DNA of 59,157 nt. Origin: an uncultured Granulosicoccaceae bacterium (GTDB taxonomy: Bacteria; Pseudomonadota; Gammaproteobacteria; Granulosicoccales; Granulosicoccaceae). Both the position numbers and the translations under genes were made by a program. Location of the stretch: NCBI GenBank assembly GCA_937957915.1, contig CALGNZ010000014.1:1-59157 (forward strand). The letters run 5' to 3'. How positions within the stretch are numbered: position 1 is the stretch's first letter; every line of letters starts with the position of its first letter. Shown one piece after another: positions 48,666 to 57,445 of the stretch. The notes under the pieces were generated by a model. That model searched no databases. It was given only the letters and a program-made list of their open reading frames with translations, and was not told the origin of the DNA.

Positions 48666-49586
48666 GTGATCCGCCAGCGAACGGTAAATAACCCTATTCA
48701 CGCCACAGGCGTCGGTCTACACACCGGACGCAAGGTTTATCTGACCTTGTCCCCGGCCCCCATCAATACGGGGATTGTATTCCGTCGCGACATTGGTTCG
48801 AAGACAGTCTCCATACCTGCCATAGCGCAAAAAGTGGTGTCGACAGAACTTGCGACCACGATTGGCGATGACGAAGGCAACACTATTTCTACCATCGAAC
48901 ACCTGATGGCGGCATTTGCCGGTCTGGGTATCGATAACTGTTTCGTCGATGTCAGCGCTCGCGAAGTGCCGATCATGGACGGCAGTGCAGCACCATTTAT
49001 ATTCCTGATTCAATCTGCCGGTATCAGAGAGCAGGTTGCGTTAAAACGATTTATCAGGATCAAGGAAACATTACGGGTAGACGAAGACGACAAGTGGGTA
49101 CAATTTGCTCCGTACGATGGTTTTCGCGTAAATTTCGAGATCAACTTTCAGCACCCGGCCATCTCCGAAGGGTCTCAGAAAGCTATTATTGATTTTTCTT
49201 CCACGTCGTTTGTCAGGGAAATCAGCCGTGCCAGAACATTTGGTTTCATGAGTGACATCGAAGCGCTGCGTAAGCGTGACCTGGCGCTTGGCGGCTGCCT
49301 CGACAACGCAATCGTTGTAGACAACTACAAAGTGCTCAACACCGACGGCTTGCGCTACGGCGATGAATTTGTGCGCCATAAGATTCTTGATGCAATCGGC
49401 GATCTGTTCCAGTTAGGCTGTGGAATTATCGGTCAGTTCACAGGCTACAAATCTGGTCACGGCCTGAACAACAAGCTTGTCAGAGCACTGCTCGAGCAAC
49501 CGGAGTCGTGGGAAGAGGTTACCTTTGAGGAGGCTCAAAGCCCGATTGTCTATACCCAGCCGCTTGAAGCTGAGGCTGTCGGGTAG
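48666..49586 (+). CDS. lpxC: UDP-3-O-acyl-N-acetylglucosamine deacetylase LpxC
   Basis: From GTG 48666 (AAGGAT ribosome site ahead) this 306-residue zinc enzyme catalyses the committed step of lipid A synthesis. It starts [20 protein letters not shown] like E. coli LpxC. Zinc ligands and catalytic residues appear in [14 protein letters not shown] (His), [10 protein letters not shown] (His, Asp) and [11 protein letters not shown] (His). The open frame reaches back to 48594, but those residues do not fit the family. It ends the cell-envelope cluster; in enterics its level is set by FtsH proteolysis. Confidence 0.97.
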   Translation: MIRQRTVNNPIHATGVGLHTGRKVYLTLSPAPINTGIVFRRDIGSKTVSIPAIAQKVVSTELATTIGDDEGNTISTIEHLMAAFAGLGIDNCFVDVSAREVPIMDGSAAPFIFLIQSAGIREQVALKRFIRIKETLRVDEDDKWVQFAPYDGFRVNFEINFQHPAISEGSQKAIIDFSSTSFVREISRARTFGFMSDIEALRKRDLALGGCLDNAIVVDNYKVLNTDGLRYGDEFVRHKILDAIGDLFQLGCGIIGQFTGYKSGHGLNNKLVRALLEQPESWEEVTFEEAQSPIVYTQPLEAEAVG

Positions 49587-49607
49587 CTAATTCTGCTTAA
49601 AAATGAT

Positions 49608-49632
49608 CCGGGTTCGAGCTGTTCGAGCCCGG
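49608..49632. terminator. Terminator between convergent lpxC and dciA
   Basis: CCGGGTTCGA (49608-49617) pairs with TCGAGCCCGG (49623-49632) with one G-U pair. On the minus strand it is followed by ATCATTTTT, a good U-tail for dciA; on the plus strand by a weaker pyrimidine-rich stretch for lpxC. Confidence 0.65.
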
Positions 49633-49679
49633 CTGCTACCTCCCGATTTTCTGTCATGCCGGCTCGTAATGCGCAACGC

Positions 49680-49985
49680 TCAGTCGGGGCGCGTGTTTAA
49701 TGATCCGGGCATTTCAATCGGAGGCACGGTGCGGGCAACTACTTTTTTCAGCACTATTCCCTGAGCCCGGAGTGTTTTGGTGATCTCCGCATCATAGAAG
49801 CGCAATTTGCTGGTCCATGCCGGCGAGTCGCAAAAAATGGTGAGTGCCTGGTCCTCTACCACTGCATACACAATTTTATCCATGAATTCCGGCGGCAAAG
49901 CCGGGACCAGCGCACTTTTCAGCTTTTTCCAGCTTTGCGATCGCCGATTGAGTTCGGAATCGAGAAATGAACGAATTTCATGCAT
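49680..49985 (-). CDS. dciA: DciA-family (DUF721) protein, predicted replicative helicase operator
   Basis: This 101-residue protein carries the DUF721 pattern (LNRRSQSWKKLKSALVPALP, IVYAVVEDQALTIFCDSPAW, TSKLRFYDAEI). DciA associates with DnaB and aids its loading in bacteria that lack phage-derived DnaC/DnaI. A DUF721 gene next to lpxC or secA is common in gammaproteobacteria. It is shorter than many members and is transcribed towards lpxC. The assignment rests on pattern and position. Confidence 0.85.
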   Translation of the reverse strand: MHEIRSFLDSELNRRSQSWKKLKSALVPALPPEFMDKIVYAVVEDQALTIFCDSPAWTSKLRFYDAEITKTLRAQGIVLKKVVARTVPPIEMPGSLNTRPD

Positions 49986-50202
49986 AGGGTGTCTGGCTGG
50001 ATTGCAATCGGCGTTTCACAGGGCGGAAAGGCCTGATTGTACTCATTTTGCCTACTGCCGTCGGAAATTCGGTTTTTTTTTGCAAAAGAATTGCAAGTGG
50101 TCTGTCGCGCTCCGAAATAAACAATCAGAAACTCGCTTGTCTCGTGGACATCTGCCCACAAACTAATTGCACGGAGTATTCGGGGCGAGCGGTACCAACT
50201 GT

Positions 50203-50208
50203 TATAAT
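50203..50208 (+). promoter_or_regulatory. Candidate -10 element for secA
   Basis: An exact TATAAT lies 72 nt upstream of the secA start inside the small symmetry CTGTT-ATAATC-AACAG. No convincing -35 is seen. No secM-like arrest peptide is recognisable between here and secA. Confidence 0.35.
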
Positions 50209-50280
50209 CAACAGTGGTAACATGCGGTCTGCACGTAGGCTTACACCAATGAAAATACACCTGGGGCGGGTCGCTCACCA

Positions 50281-53001
50281 ATGATCGGTAATCTTGTAAA
50301 GAAATTTGTCGGAAGTCGAAATGATCGGCTGGTTAAACAGTATCAGAAGACGGTGCTGGGCTGTAACCAGTTAGCCGATCAAATGCAGGGGCTGTCTGAC
50401 GATCAGTTGCGCGCAAAGACGGATGAACTAAAGGCACGGGCCGCTGACGGGGTCGAGCTTGACGAGTTATTGCCTGAGGCCTTTGCAGTGGTGCGCGAGG
50501 GCGGAACCCGAGCCATGGGAATGCGTCACTATGACGTGCAGCTCATTGGCGGCAGCGTATTGCACGACGGCAAAATTGCAGAAATGCGCACAGGGGAAGG
50601 CAAAACACTTGTTGCCACCACCGCTGTTTATTTGAACGCGTTGCTCGGCAAGGGTGTTCACGTAGTAACCGTCAACGACTATCTGGCACAAAGAGACGCC
50701 GAGTGGATGGGCAAGCTGTATGAGTTTCTTGGTCTGACCGTTGGCGTAATCGTGGGAGGTCTCGATTCGCAGTCACGCCGCGCAGCCTATGCCGCAGATG
50801 TAACCTACGGTACCAACAACGAATTCGGGTTCGATTACCTGCGCGACAATATGGCGCTGACTCTCGAGGACAAAGTGCAGCGCGGTCTGCATTTTGCCAT
50901 CGTAGATGAGGTCGACTCTATCCTGATCGATGAGGCGCGCACGCCGTTAATCATCTCTGGTCCAACCAACGAAAGCAGTGAGACATACGACAAAATAAAC
51001 AAGGTCATTCCGTCTTTGGTCAGGGTGCTCGAGGAAGAGGGGCCGGGCGATTTCACGGTAGACGAAAAAGCCAAGCAAGTGCATTTGACCGAGACTGGCA
51101 TGGACAGGGTCGAGCAGTTACTCGTCGAACAGGGCATGCTGACAGAAACCGAAAGCCTCTATGACCCAACCCACATTGGACTGTTGCACCATTTGAATGC
51201 GGCACTGCGGGCACATGCGATCTACAACAAAGATGTGGATTACATAGTTTCCGATGGACAAATAGTGATCGTTGACGAATTTACCGGTCGTACGATGGCC
51301 GGGCGTCGCTGGTCTGATGGGTTGCACCAGGCCATCGAGGCTAAAGAAGGTGTAACGATACAACAGGAAAATCAAACGCTTGCATCGATAACCTATCAAA
51401 ACTACTTCCGCCTCTATGAAAAACTGGCAGGTATGACGGGCACCGCTGATACCGAAGCATTCGAGTTTCAGCAGATCTACGGGCTTGAGGTTGTTGTCAT
51501 ACCGACGCACAAGAACATGGTTCGTGATGATCGTGGTGACCTGATCTATCTCACCCAGAAAGAAAAGTACGACGCAATTGTCGAAGACATTGAGGAATGC
51601 GTGCAGCGCAAGCAACCGGCTCTGGTTGGTACAACCTCTATTGAGACATCACAATACCTTTCCGATTTGCTGCAAAGTAAAAATATTCCGCACGAAGTGT
51701 TAAACGCGAAGCAGCACGAACGCGAAGCTCAGATTATTGCAAACGCCGGCCGTCCCAGTGCGGTAACGATTGCGACAAACATGGCGGGTCGTGGAACAGA
51801 TATCGTGCTGGGTGGTAATCTTGAATCAGAGCTTGCCCAACTCGACACGCCAAGCGACGCAGACATTGCCCGCCTGACCGGTGAGTGGAAGGAGCGCAAT
51901 CAACAGGTTCTCGACTCGGGTGGTTTGCATATTATCGGCACAGAACGGCACGAAAGCCGTCGTATCGACAATCAGCTTCGCGGGCGCTCTGGTCGACAAG
52001 GGGATGCTGGTTCATCGCGGTTTTACCTGTCTCTTGAAGACAATCTGATGCGTATCTTTGCCTCTGAACGTATCGGCAATATTATGCAAAAGCTTGGTAT
52101 GGAAGAGGGTGAGGCGATCGAACATTCTCTCGTTACCCGTGCAATTGAAAATGCGCAACGCAAGGTGGAAGGCCACAACTTCGACATACGAAAGCATCTG
52201 CTTGAGTATGATGATGTCGCCAATGACCAAAGAAAAGTCATCTACGAGCAGCGTGACGAACTGATCGAAGCGGAAGAAGTCAGTGAAACTGTCACTGCAA
52301 TGCGTGAAGATGCAGTAGATACGCTGATGGCCGGATATGTACCACCCGGGTCACTTGATGAAAGTTGGGATCTCGAAGGTGCACGTGAAGCACTGGCAGA
52401 AAACTTTTCTCTTGATATGGATCTGCAGGCGATGGTTGATGCAGATACCAGTCTCGATGAGGCGGGCTTGCGCGACAAGGTAATAGCGACACTGCAGCAA
52501 AAATACCAGGATATCGAAGGTCGGGCTGGTGACGAGACTCTGCGCCGCTTTGAAAAGTTTGTCTTGTTGAAAACGCTTGATGATCATTGGAAGGAACATC
52601 TGGCGTCGATGGACTACCTGCGGCAGAGTGTCGGGCTTCGGGGCTACGCGCAGAAAAATCCGAAACAGGAATACAAGCGCGAATCCTTCGAACTTTTTTC
52701 CTGGATGCTTGATGAGTACAAGAAAGCAGTCGTAGGAACCTTATCGAAGGTACAGGTTCAGGATCCGGTTGAAGTAGAGCAGGCCGAGGCAGAGGCTGCT
52801 GCGCAGGCAGTGCCAGCTGAAGTCAGCTACGAACATGCAGAGGCTACCAGCGCTACTGCCTCTGCACCTCCGCAAACGGGTGGCAATAATTCAGACGGCT
52901 TCGATGAGCCATTTGTTCGCGATCAACCAAAAGTGGGGCGCAATGATCCATGCTGGTGTGGTTCGGGCAAGAAATTCAAAAAATGTCACGGTGCGCTGTG
53001 A
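50281..53001 (+). CDS. secA: Preprotein translocase ATPase SecA
   Basis: This 906-residue motor drives Sec-dependent export through SecYEG. It has Walker A in [14 protein letters not shown] (about 102-115), the DEAD-type [13 protein letters not shown] (about 207), the preprotein cross-linking domain, second nucleotide-binding domain ([43 protein letters not shown]), helical scaffold, and a C-terminal zinc-binding [14 protein letters not shown] that contacts SecB. The length is standard. It lies alone between dciA and argJ. Confidence 0.98.
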   Translation: MIGNLVKKFVGSRNDRLVKQYQKTVLGCNQLADQMQGLSDDQLRAKTDELKARAADGVELDELLPEAFAVVREGGTRAMGMRHYDVQLIGGSVLHDGKIAEMRTGEGKTLVATTAVYLNALLGKGVHVVTVNDYLAQRDAEWMGKLYEFLGLTVGVIVGGLDSQSRRAAYAADVTYGTNNEFGFDYLRDNMALTLEDKVQRGLHFAIVDEVDSILIDEARTPLIISGPTNESSETYDKINKVIPSLVRVLEEEGPGDFTVDEKAKQVHLTETGMDRVEQLLVEQGMLTETESLYDPTHIGLLHHLNAALRAHAIYNKDVDYIVSDGQIVIVDEFTGRTMAGRRWSDGLHQAIEAKEGVTIQQENQTLASITYQNYFRLYEKLAGMTGTADTEAFEFQQIYGLEVVVIPTHKNMVRDDRGDLIYLTQKEKYDAIVEDIEECVQRKQPALVGTTSIETSQYLSDLLQSKNIPHEVLNAKQHEREAQIIANAGRPSAVTIATNMAGRGTDIVLGGNLESELAQLDTPSDADIARLTGEWKERNQQVLDSGGLHIIGTERHESRRIDNQLRGRSGRQGDAGSSRFYLSLEDNLMRIFASERIGNIMQKLGMEEGEAIEHSLVTRAIENAQRKVEGHNFDIRKHLLEYDDVANDQRKVIYEQRDELIEAEEVSETVTAMREDAVDTLMAGYVPPGSLDESWDLEGAREALAENFSLDMDLQAMVDADTSLDEAGLRDKVIATLQQKYQDIEGRAGDETLRRFEKFVLLKTLDDHWKEHLASMDYLRQSVGLRGYAQKNPKQEYKRESFELFSWMLDEYKKAVVGTLSKVQVQDPVEVEQAEAEAAAQAVPAEVSYEHAEATSATASAPPQTGGNNSDGFDEPFVRDQPKVGRNDPCWCGSGKKFKKCHGAL

Positions 53002-53179
53002 CGTTATTATAGCGACACAGCAGGGGCTGCAAAACTACCTGCCAAGACATTATTAGTCTGAAACGTCGAATCCCTCTGCCTATGCAAGATGGCTGCAAGA
53101 GGGTTCATTGCGTTTGCCGGTTGAAGCGCCGAGGAATTTCCTGTGTAATCCACGCCTGATTAGTTACAGGCGCAACAAC

Positions 53180-54442
53180 ATGGCTGTCGGACTCACCGCA
53201 CCAGGTAAGCTTGATCCGGTCCCCGGAATCGAGATGGCCACTTCAGCAAGTGGAATAAAAGGAGGCTCCGCGCTCGATCTTCTGCTGATCTCTTTTTGCG
53301 AGGGGGCAAGTGTGGCTGGCGTCTTCACACAAAACCGCTACTGTGCGCCGCCGGTGACAATTTCGCGCGAAAGACTTGCAACTAAAAATACCCGTGCACT
53401 GCTGATTAACTCCGGTAATGCCAATGCGGGAACCGGCGCAGAAGGAGATGCGATAGCCAGACAGCTTTGCAGGAAAGCAGCGGACCAGCTTGAGATCTCA
53501 GAGCATCAGGTTATGCCTTTTTCTACCGGTGTCATTGGTCAGCAGTTACCGGTTGAGCTAATCAGTGCCGCCATCGAATCGATGGGGGCTTCCTTGCAGG
53601 CAGATCATTGGCTGGAAGCATCGCAGGCCATAATGACAACTGACACGCTCCCCAAGGCGTTGTCCTCAACTGTGGTAATTGATGGGTCGGCTGTGACGAT
53701 CACTGGTATTGCGAAAGGCTCCGGCATGATTCATCCGAACATGGCAACGATGTTATCGTTCGTGGCAACCGATGCCAATGTTGATCAGGAAGCGTTGCAA
53801 CGCGCGTTAAAAGTTATCGCTGACAGAACATTCAACTGCATCACTGTAGATGGTGATACCTCGACCAATGACTCGTACATTTGCATTGCCAGTGGCAAGG
53901 CTGAAAACCGGGTTCTGAATGAACAGCATTCGGATTGGTCAGTATTTATCGAAGCACTGGAGAAAGTCAGTCGTTTTCTCGCACACGCCATTATCAGAGA
54001 TGGCGAAGGAGCAACCCGGTTTATCAGTATCACTGTCAATGACGGAGCCTCACGAGACGATTGCCGCGAAGTCGGCTTGACGGTTGCGCACTCCCCGTTG
54101 GTTAAAACTGCTTTTTTTGCCGGTGATCCTAACCTGGGCAGAATACTCGCTGCCATTGGCCGCAGCAGAATTGATGATCTTGATATGAGCAAGGTTTCGC
54201 TTTTTATTGGATCCCCGACTATCGGATCAGGTGAGTCTGGATCAGCGGGTTCCGGTTTGTTGCCTGTTGCGGAGAAGGGAGAGCCTTCATCCCGCTATAA
54301 CGAAGCCCGCGCTTTCGAGATTATGGCCGCAGAGGATGTTGACGTGCATATTTCACTTGGCGCGGGCACCGAGTCCGCGACAGTGTGGACAACAGATCTT
54401 TCGTATGATTACGTCAAGATTAACGCTGAATATCGCAGCTAG
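53180..54442 (+). CDS. argJ: Ornithine acetyltransferase / amino-acid acetyltransferase ArgJ
   Basis: From ATG 53180 this 420-residue protein moves acetyl from N-acetylornithine to glutamate in arginine synthesis. It is autocleaved before the nucleophilic threonine-type site in KGSGMIHPNMATMLSF, giving alpha and beta chains. Other blocks are GGSALDLLLISF, NSGNANAGTGAEGD and AFFAGDPNLGRILAAIGRS. Whether it is bifunctional (also making N-acetylglutamate) cannot be told here. The secA-argJ order is also seen in Pseudomonas. A terminator overlaps its end. Confidence 0.96.
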   Translation: MAVGLTAPGKLDPVPGIEMATSASGIKGGSALDLLLISFCEGASVAGVFTQNRYCAPPVTISRERLATKNTRALLINSGNANAGTGAEGDAIARQLCRKAADQLEISEHQVMPFSTGVIGQQLPVELISAAIESMGASLQADHWLEASQAIMTTDTLPKALSSTVVIDGSAVTITGIAKGSGMIHPNMATMLSFVATDANVDQEALQRALKVIADRTFNCITVDGDTSTNDSYICIASGKAENRVLNEQHSDWSVFIEALEKVSRFLAHAIIRDGEGATRFISITVNDGASRDDCREVGLTVAHSPLVKTAFFAGDPNLGRILAAIGRSRIDDLDMSKVSLFIGSPTIGSGESGSAGSGLLPVAEKGEPSSRYNEARAFEIMAAEDVDVHISLGAGTESATVWTTDLSYDYVKINAEYRS

Positions 54443-54477
54443 CCTGAGCCGAGCCGCAGCTGCTAGCTATGTTTTTT
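54437..54477 (+). terminator. Rho-independent terminator at the end of argJ
   Basis: AGCTAGC (54437-54443) pairs with GCTAGCT (54462-54468) and is followed by GTTTTTTAG (54471-54479). It overlaps the stop codons of convergent argJ and coaE, leaving almost no intergenic DNA. Confidence 0.6.
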
Positions 54478-55074
54478 AGCCAGAGCAGTTAGCTCATTAT
54501 GCAGTGCCTGCACCTGGTGGGTGATATCTTCTATTCCGGCGCTGTTAACAATAACGCTGTCTGCAATGGCCAGTCGCTCTTCGCGACTCGCCTGGCTTGC
54601 CAAAATCTTTTTCGCGTCGGCGTCAGTGCTGCCATCTCTTGCCTGCAGCCTTTGTAGCTGTACATCAACCGGTACATCGACGACGACCACGTGATCGTAG
54701 CGCTTTTGCTGTCCAGTCTCGACCAGCAATGGAATCACGATAAGGCAATACAGATGGCCCGTCTGCTCGAACGAGCTTATCTGGTTGTTGGTTAAGCGTC
54801 TTACTTCCGGGTGCACAATGGCTTCAAGGTCTGACCGCGCCTTTTCATCATTAAAGATAATGCTTCGCAGTTTTGCCCGGTCGAGCGTTCCGTCTGCCTT
54901 CAAAATAGTGTTGCCAAAACGTTCTGCTATCTGTTTGAGGCCAGGGCTGTTGATTTGAACAGCCTGTCGCGACAAGACATCTGCATCGGCGACTGGTACC
55001 CCTAATTCGGAAAACGCGTCACTCACCGTCGTTTTGCCGCTGGCGATTCCACCGGTTAGCGCAACACGCATCAT
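54463..55074 (-). CDS. coaE: Dephospho-CoA kinase CoaE
   Basis: This 203-residue kinase performs the last step of coenzyme A synthesis. The P-loop ALTGGIASGKTTVSDAF (about 5-20), VADADVLSRQAV, the CoA-site IVHPEVR and IPLLVETGQQKRYD are all present. Two adjacent ATG codons at 55074 and 55071 can serve as start. It lies 134 nt after pilD, part of the conserved pilBCD-coaE cluster. Confidence 0.97.
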   Translation of the reverse strand: MMRVALTGGIASGKTTVSDAFSELGVPVADADVLSRQAVQINSPGLKQIAERFGNTILKADGTLDRAKLRSIIFNDEKARSDLEAIVHPEVRRLTNNQISSFEQTGHLYCLIVIPLLVETGQQKRYDHVVVVDVPVDVQLQRLQARDGSTDADAKKILASQASREERLAIADSVIVNSAGIEDITHQVQALHNELTALAKKHS

Positions 55075-55208
55075 TTGCTTTCACCTGCTCTGTCTAGTGG
55101 TTTGGTTTGTGATCTGACTTTATCAGTAATACCACGAGCGTAGAATACAATCGCAAGCAATGGTTAAAGGGCGTTATTGGTTTTGCCTGGTGTTTTGGCA
55201 AACCCTAT

Positions 55209-56096
55209 CTAGATTCCCAGTAGCTGGTAGTATCTTGCCACCAGGGTATCGCCCCACATGAAAGCAACCCAGCCGGCAATGGCCAGATAGGGGCCAAACG
55301 GTATTGGTTTGTCACGCTGATGTTTAAAAGCAACCATCATGATAATGCCGACTATAGCACCCGTGAGTGACGATAGCAGGATAACCAGCGGAAGCTGGGT
55401 GAAGCCCAGCCATGCGCCGAGCGCTGCCAGTAACTTGAAATCACCGAAACCCATACCCTCTTTGCCGGTGATCAGTTTGAAGGTCTGAAATACCAGCCAC
55501 AGAGACATATAGCCCGCCGCCGCGCCAACCAGTGCCTGTTGGGTATCCACAAATACCGGCACCAGGCTCAACAGCAACCCAAGCCACATCAACGGCAGTG
55601 TTATTGAGTCTGGCAGGAGTGTGGTGTGATAATCGATGAGCGCCAGACAGATTAGTGCCCAGGTAAATATCAGTGCAAAACAGGTTTGCAGGCTTGCCCC
55701 GAACTTCATTGCGATTGCCAGCGACAACAGGCCGGTTAGCAGTTCAACAACAGGATACTCAGCGGAAATTCGGGCTTTGCAGGAGTGGCACTTACCTCGC
55801 AAAAACAGCCATGACAATACCGGGATATTTTGCCATGCTTTTATTTGACTGCCACAGGACGGACATGCCGAGCGGGGCACGGCCAGGTTGAACGGCTTGT
55901 CATCATCGTTGTCGGCAGAGGCATCGTCGGCAGAGAGTTCAAGAAATTCTCGGCACTCTTTGCGCCAGCCTCTTTCCATCATGATTGGCAATCGATAGAC
56001 CACGACATTCAGGAAACTGCCTACGAGCAGGCCGAGGACCAAACAAACCAAAAAGAGCAGCGAATCGCTGCTCTGTAGTACGCTGAGTAATGTCAT
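55209..56096 (-). CDS. pilD: Type IV prepilin peptidase / N-methyltransferase PilD
   Basis: This 295-residue inner-membrane enzyme cleaves and methylates prepilins and type II secretion pseudopilins. It has eight hydrophobic segments, the zinc-type CPSC...CHSC cysteines of the N-methylation domain (about 78-105), and the two catalytic aspartates in CLALIDYHTTLLPDSI and GMGFGDFKLLAALGAWLG. An acidic insertion (SADDASADNDDDKP, about 54-67) precedes the cysteine motif. ATG at 56096. Confidence 0.96.
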   Translation of the reverse strand: MTLLSVLQSSDSLLFLVCLVLGLLVGSFLNVVVYRLPIMMERGWRKECREFLELSADDASADNDDDKPFNLAVPRSACPSCGSQIKAWQNIPVLSWLFLRGKCHSCKARISAEYPVVELLTGLLSLAIAMKFGASLQTCFALIFTWALICLALIDYHTTLLPDSITLPLMWLGLLLSLVPVFVDTQQALVGAAAGYMSLWLVFQTFKLITGKEGMGFGDFKLLAALGAWLGFTQLPLVILLSSLTGAIVGIIMMVAFKHQRDKPIPFGPYLAIAGWVAFMWGDTLVARYYQLLGI

Positions 56097-56210
56097 TTCT
56101 AACCCGTGCCTGACCAGACACTGAAAACCATATTCTAAGGTGCGCCAGGTGTCTGTGCGGCAGAATCTCTGCTGCTGTGTGCCGCTCAGACGGTGCGTTA
56201 GGTTCCTAGT

Positions 56211-57422
56211 TTAGAACGCGTCGCCCATTTTGAAAATAGGCAAGTACATCGCGACAACCAGTCCGCCAACCACAATACCAAGAAAGGCCATAATCATGGG
56301 CTCCATCAAGCTGGTTAGTGCATCAACTGAGTTGTCAACTTCCTCTTCATAGTAGTCTGCGACTTTGGACAGCATATCGTCTAATGCGCCAGATTCTTCT
56401 CCAATGGATACCATTTGCACGGCCATATTGGAAAACAGTCCCTGATCACGCATCGAAGCGGTTAGTCGTTGACCGGTAGACGTATCATCTTTCATCCTTA
56501 ACACGGCGTCGCGATAGACAGCATTACCGGCTGCGCCCGCAACCGAATCCATTGCCTCGACCAGAGGTACACCGGCCGAGGACATGGTAGCGAGTGTTCG
56601 GGCGAACTTTGAGGTTGCGGCCTTATGCATAATTTCGCCAATAATTGGCATTTTCAACACAAGTGCATCAGTTTTGTCTCTGAATTTTTGAGACCTCTTG
56701 TGTGCCATTTTCAAACAAAATACGGTGCCACCGATTGCGCCGAAAATTGCCCACCACCATGATTGCATAAACTCGGAAAGGTTAACCACCATCCTTGTGA
56801 ATGCTGGAAGGTCGCTGCCGACACCCTCGAAGAGCGTTTCAAACTGCGGCACAACGAATACCAGCAAGATGGCTGTAACGATAAAAGCAACTATTAATAC
56901 GGCAACCGGGTAGAACATTGCCTTCTTGATTTTTGCCTTGAGTGCTTCGGTTTTTTCTTTGTAGGTGGCTACTTCATTGAGGAGTCGTTCAAGCGTACCA
57001 GACTGCTCACCGGCTTCCACCAGGTTGCAAAACAGCTCATCGAAATGGTCTGGATGGCGCTTGAGGGCGACAGTCAGACTGCTGCCTCCCTCGACGTCAG
57101 CTTTTATCTCGTTGACGACCTGGGCCATCGCTTTGTTGTCGAGGCCATCCGATACGATCTCAAACGCCTGCACAAGCGGGACGCCTGAGCCCATCATCGT
57201 TGTTAACTGGCGAGCGAAGATTGCAATATCGCCCGCTGTTATTGTGCTGCTGCCACCCTTAAGTTTCTTTTGTTTTTTAACTTTGGTCGGGGTAATGCCT
57301 TGTCGACGGAGCTGAGCCTTGATCAGGTCAGGGCTCTTGCTCGTCATCTCGCCTTTAACGACCTGACCCTTCGAGTCTTTGCCTTCCCAGAGGAAGATTT
57401 GTTTTATTGCTGCAGTTGCCAT
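56211..57422 (-). CDS. pilC: Type IV pilus inner-membrane platform protein PilC
   Basis: This 403-residue protein has two GspF domains (about 70-195 and 275-395), each leading into membrane helices, and couples PilB/PilT ATPases to pilin movement. Segments such as FARQLTTMMGSGVPLVQAFE and FARTLATMSSAGVPLVEAMD show the internal duplication; the end EPMIMAFLGIVVGGLVVAMY is typical. It lies 23 nt after pilB and 114 nt before pilD. Confidence 0.97.
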   Translation of the reverse strand: MATAAIKQIFLWEGKDSKGQVVKGEMTSKSPDLIKAQLRRQGITPTKVKKQKKLKGGSSTITAGDIAIFARQLTTMMGSGVPLVQAFEIVSDGLDNKAMAQVVNEIKADVEGGSSLTVALKRHPDHFDELFCNLVEAGEQSGTLERLLNEVATYKEKTEALKAKIKKAMFYPVAVLIVAFIVTAILLVFVVPQFETLFEGVGSDLPAFTRMVVNLSEFMQSWWWAIFGAIGGTVFCLKMAHKRSQKFRDKTDALVLKMPIIGEIMHKAATSKFARTLATMSSAGVPLVEAMDSVAGAAGNAVYRDAVLRMKDDTSTGQRLTASMRDQGLFSNMAVQMVSIGEESGALDDMLSKVADYYEEEVDNSVDALTSLMEPMIMAFLGIVVGGLVVAMYLPIFKMGDAF

Positions 57423-57445
57423 TGTCTGTACTCTGGTAACAGGAC

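Noticed and set aside
50048..50284. Small open frame ahead of secA, considered as secM
   Set aside because: No signal peptide and no C-terminal arrest motif of the FxxxxWIxxxxGIRAGP type; it merely overlaps the secA start.
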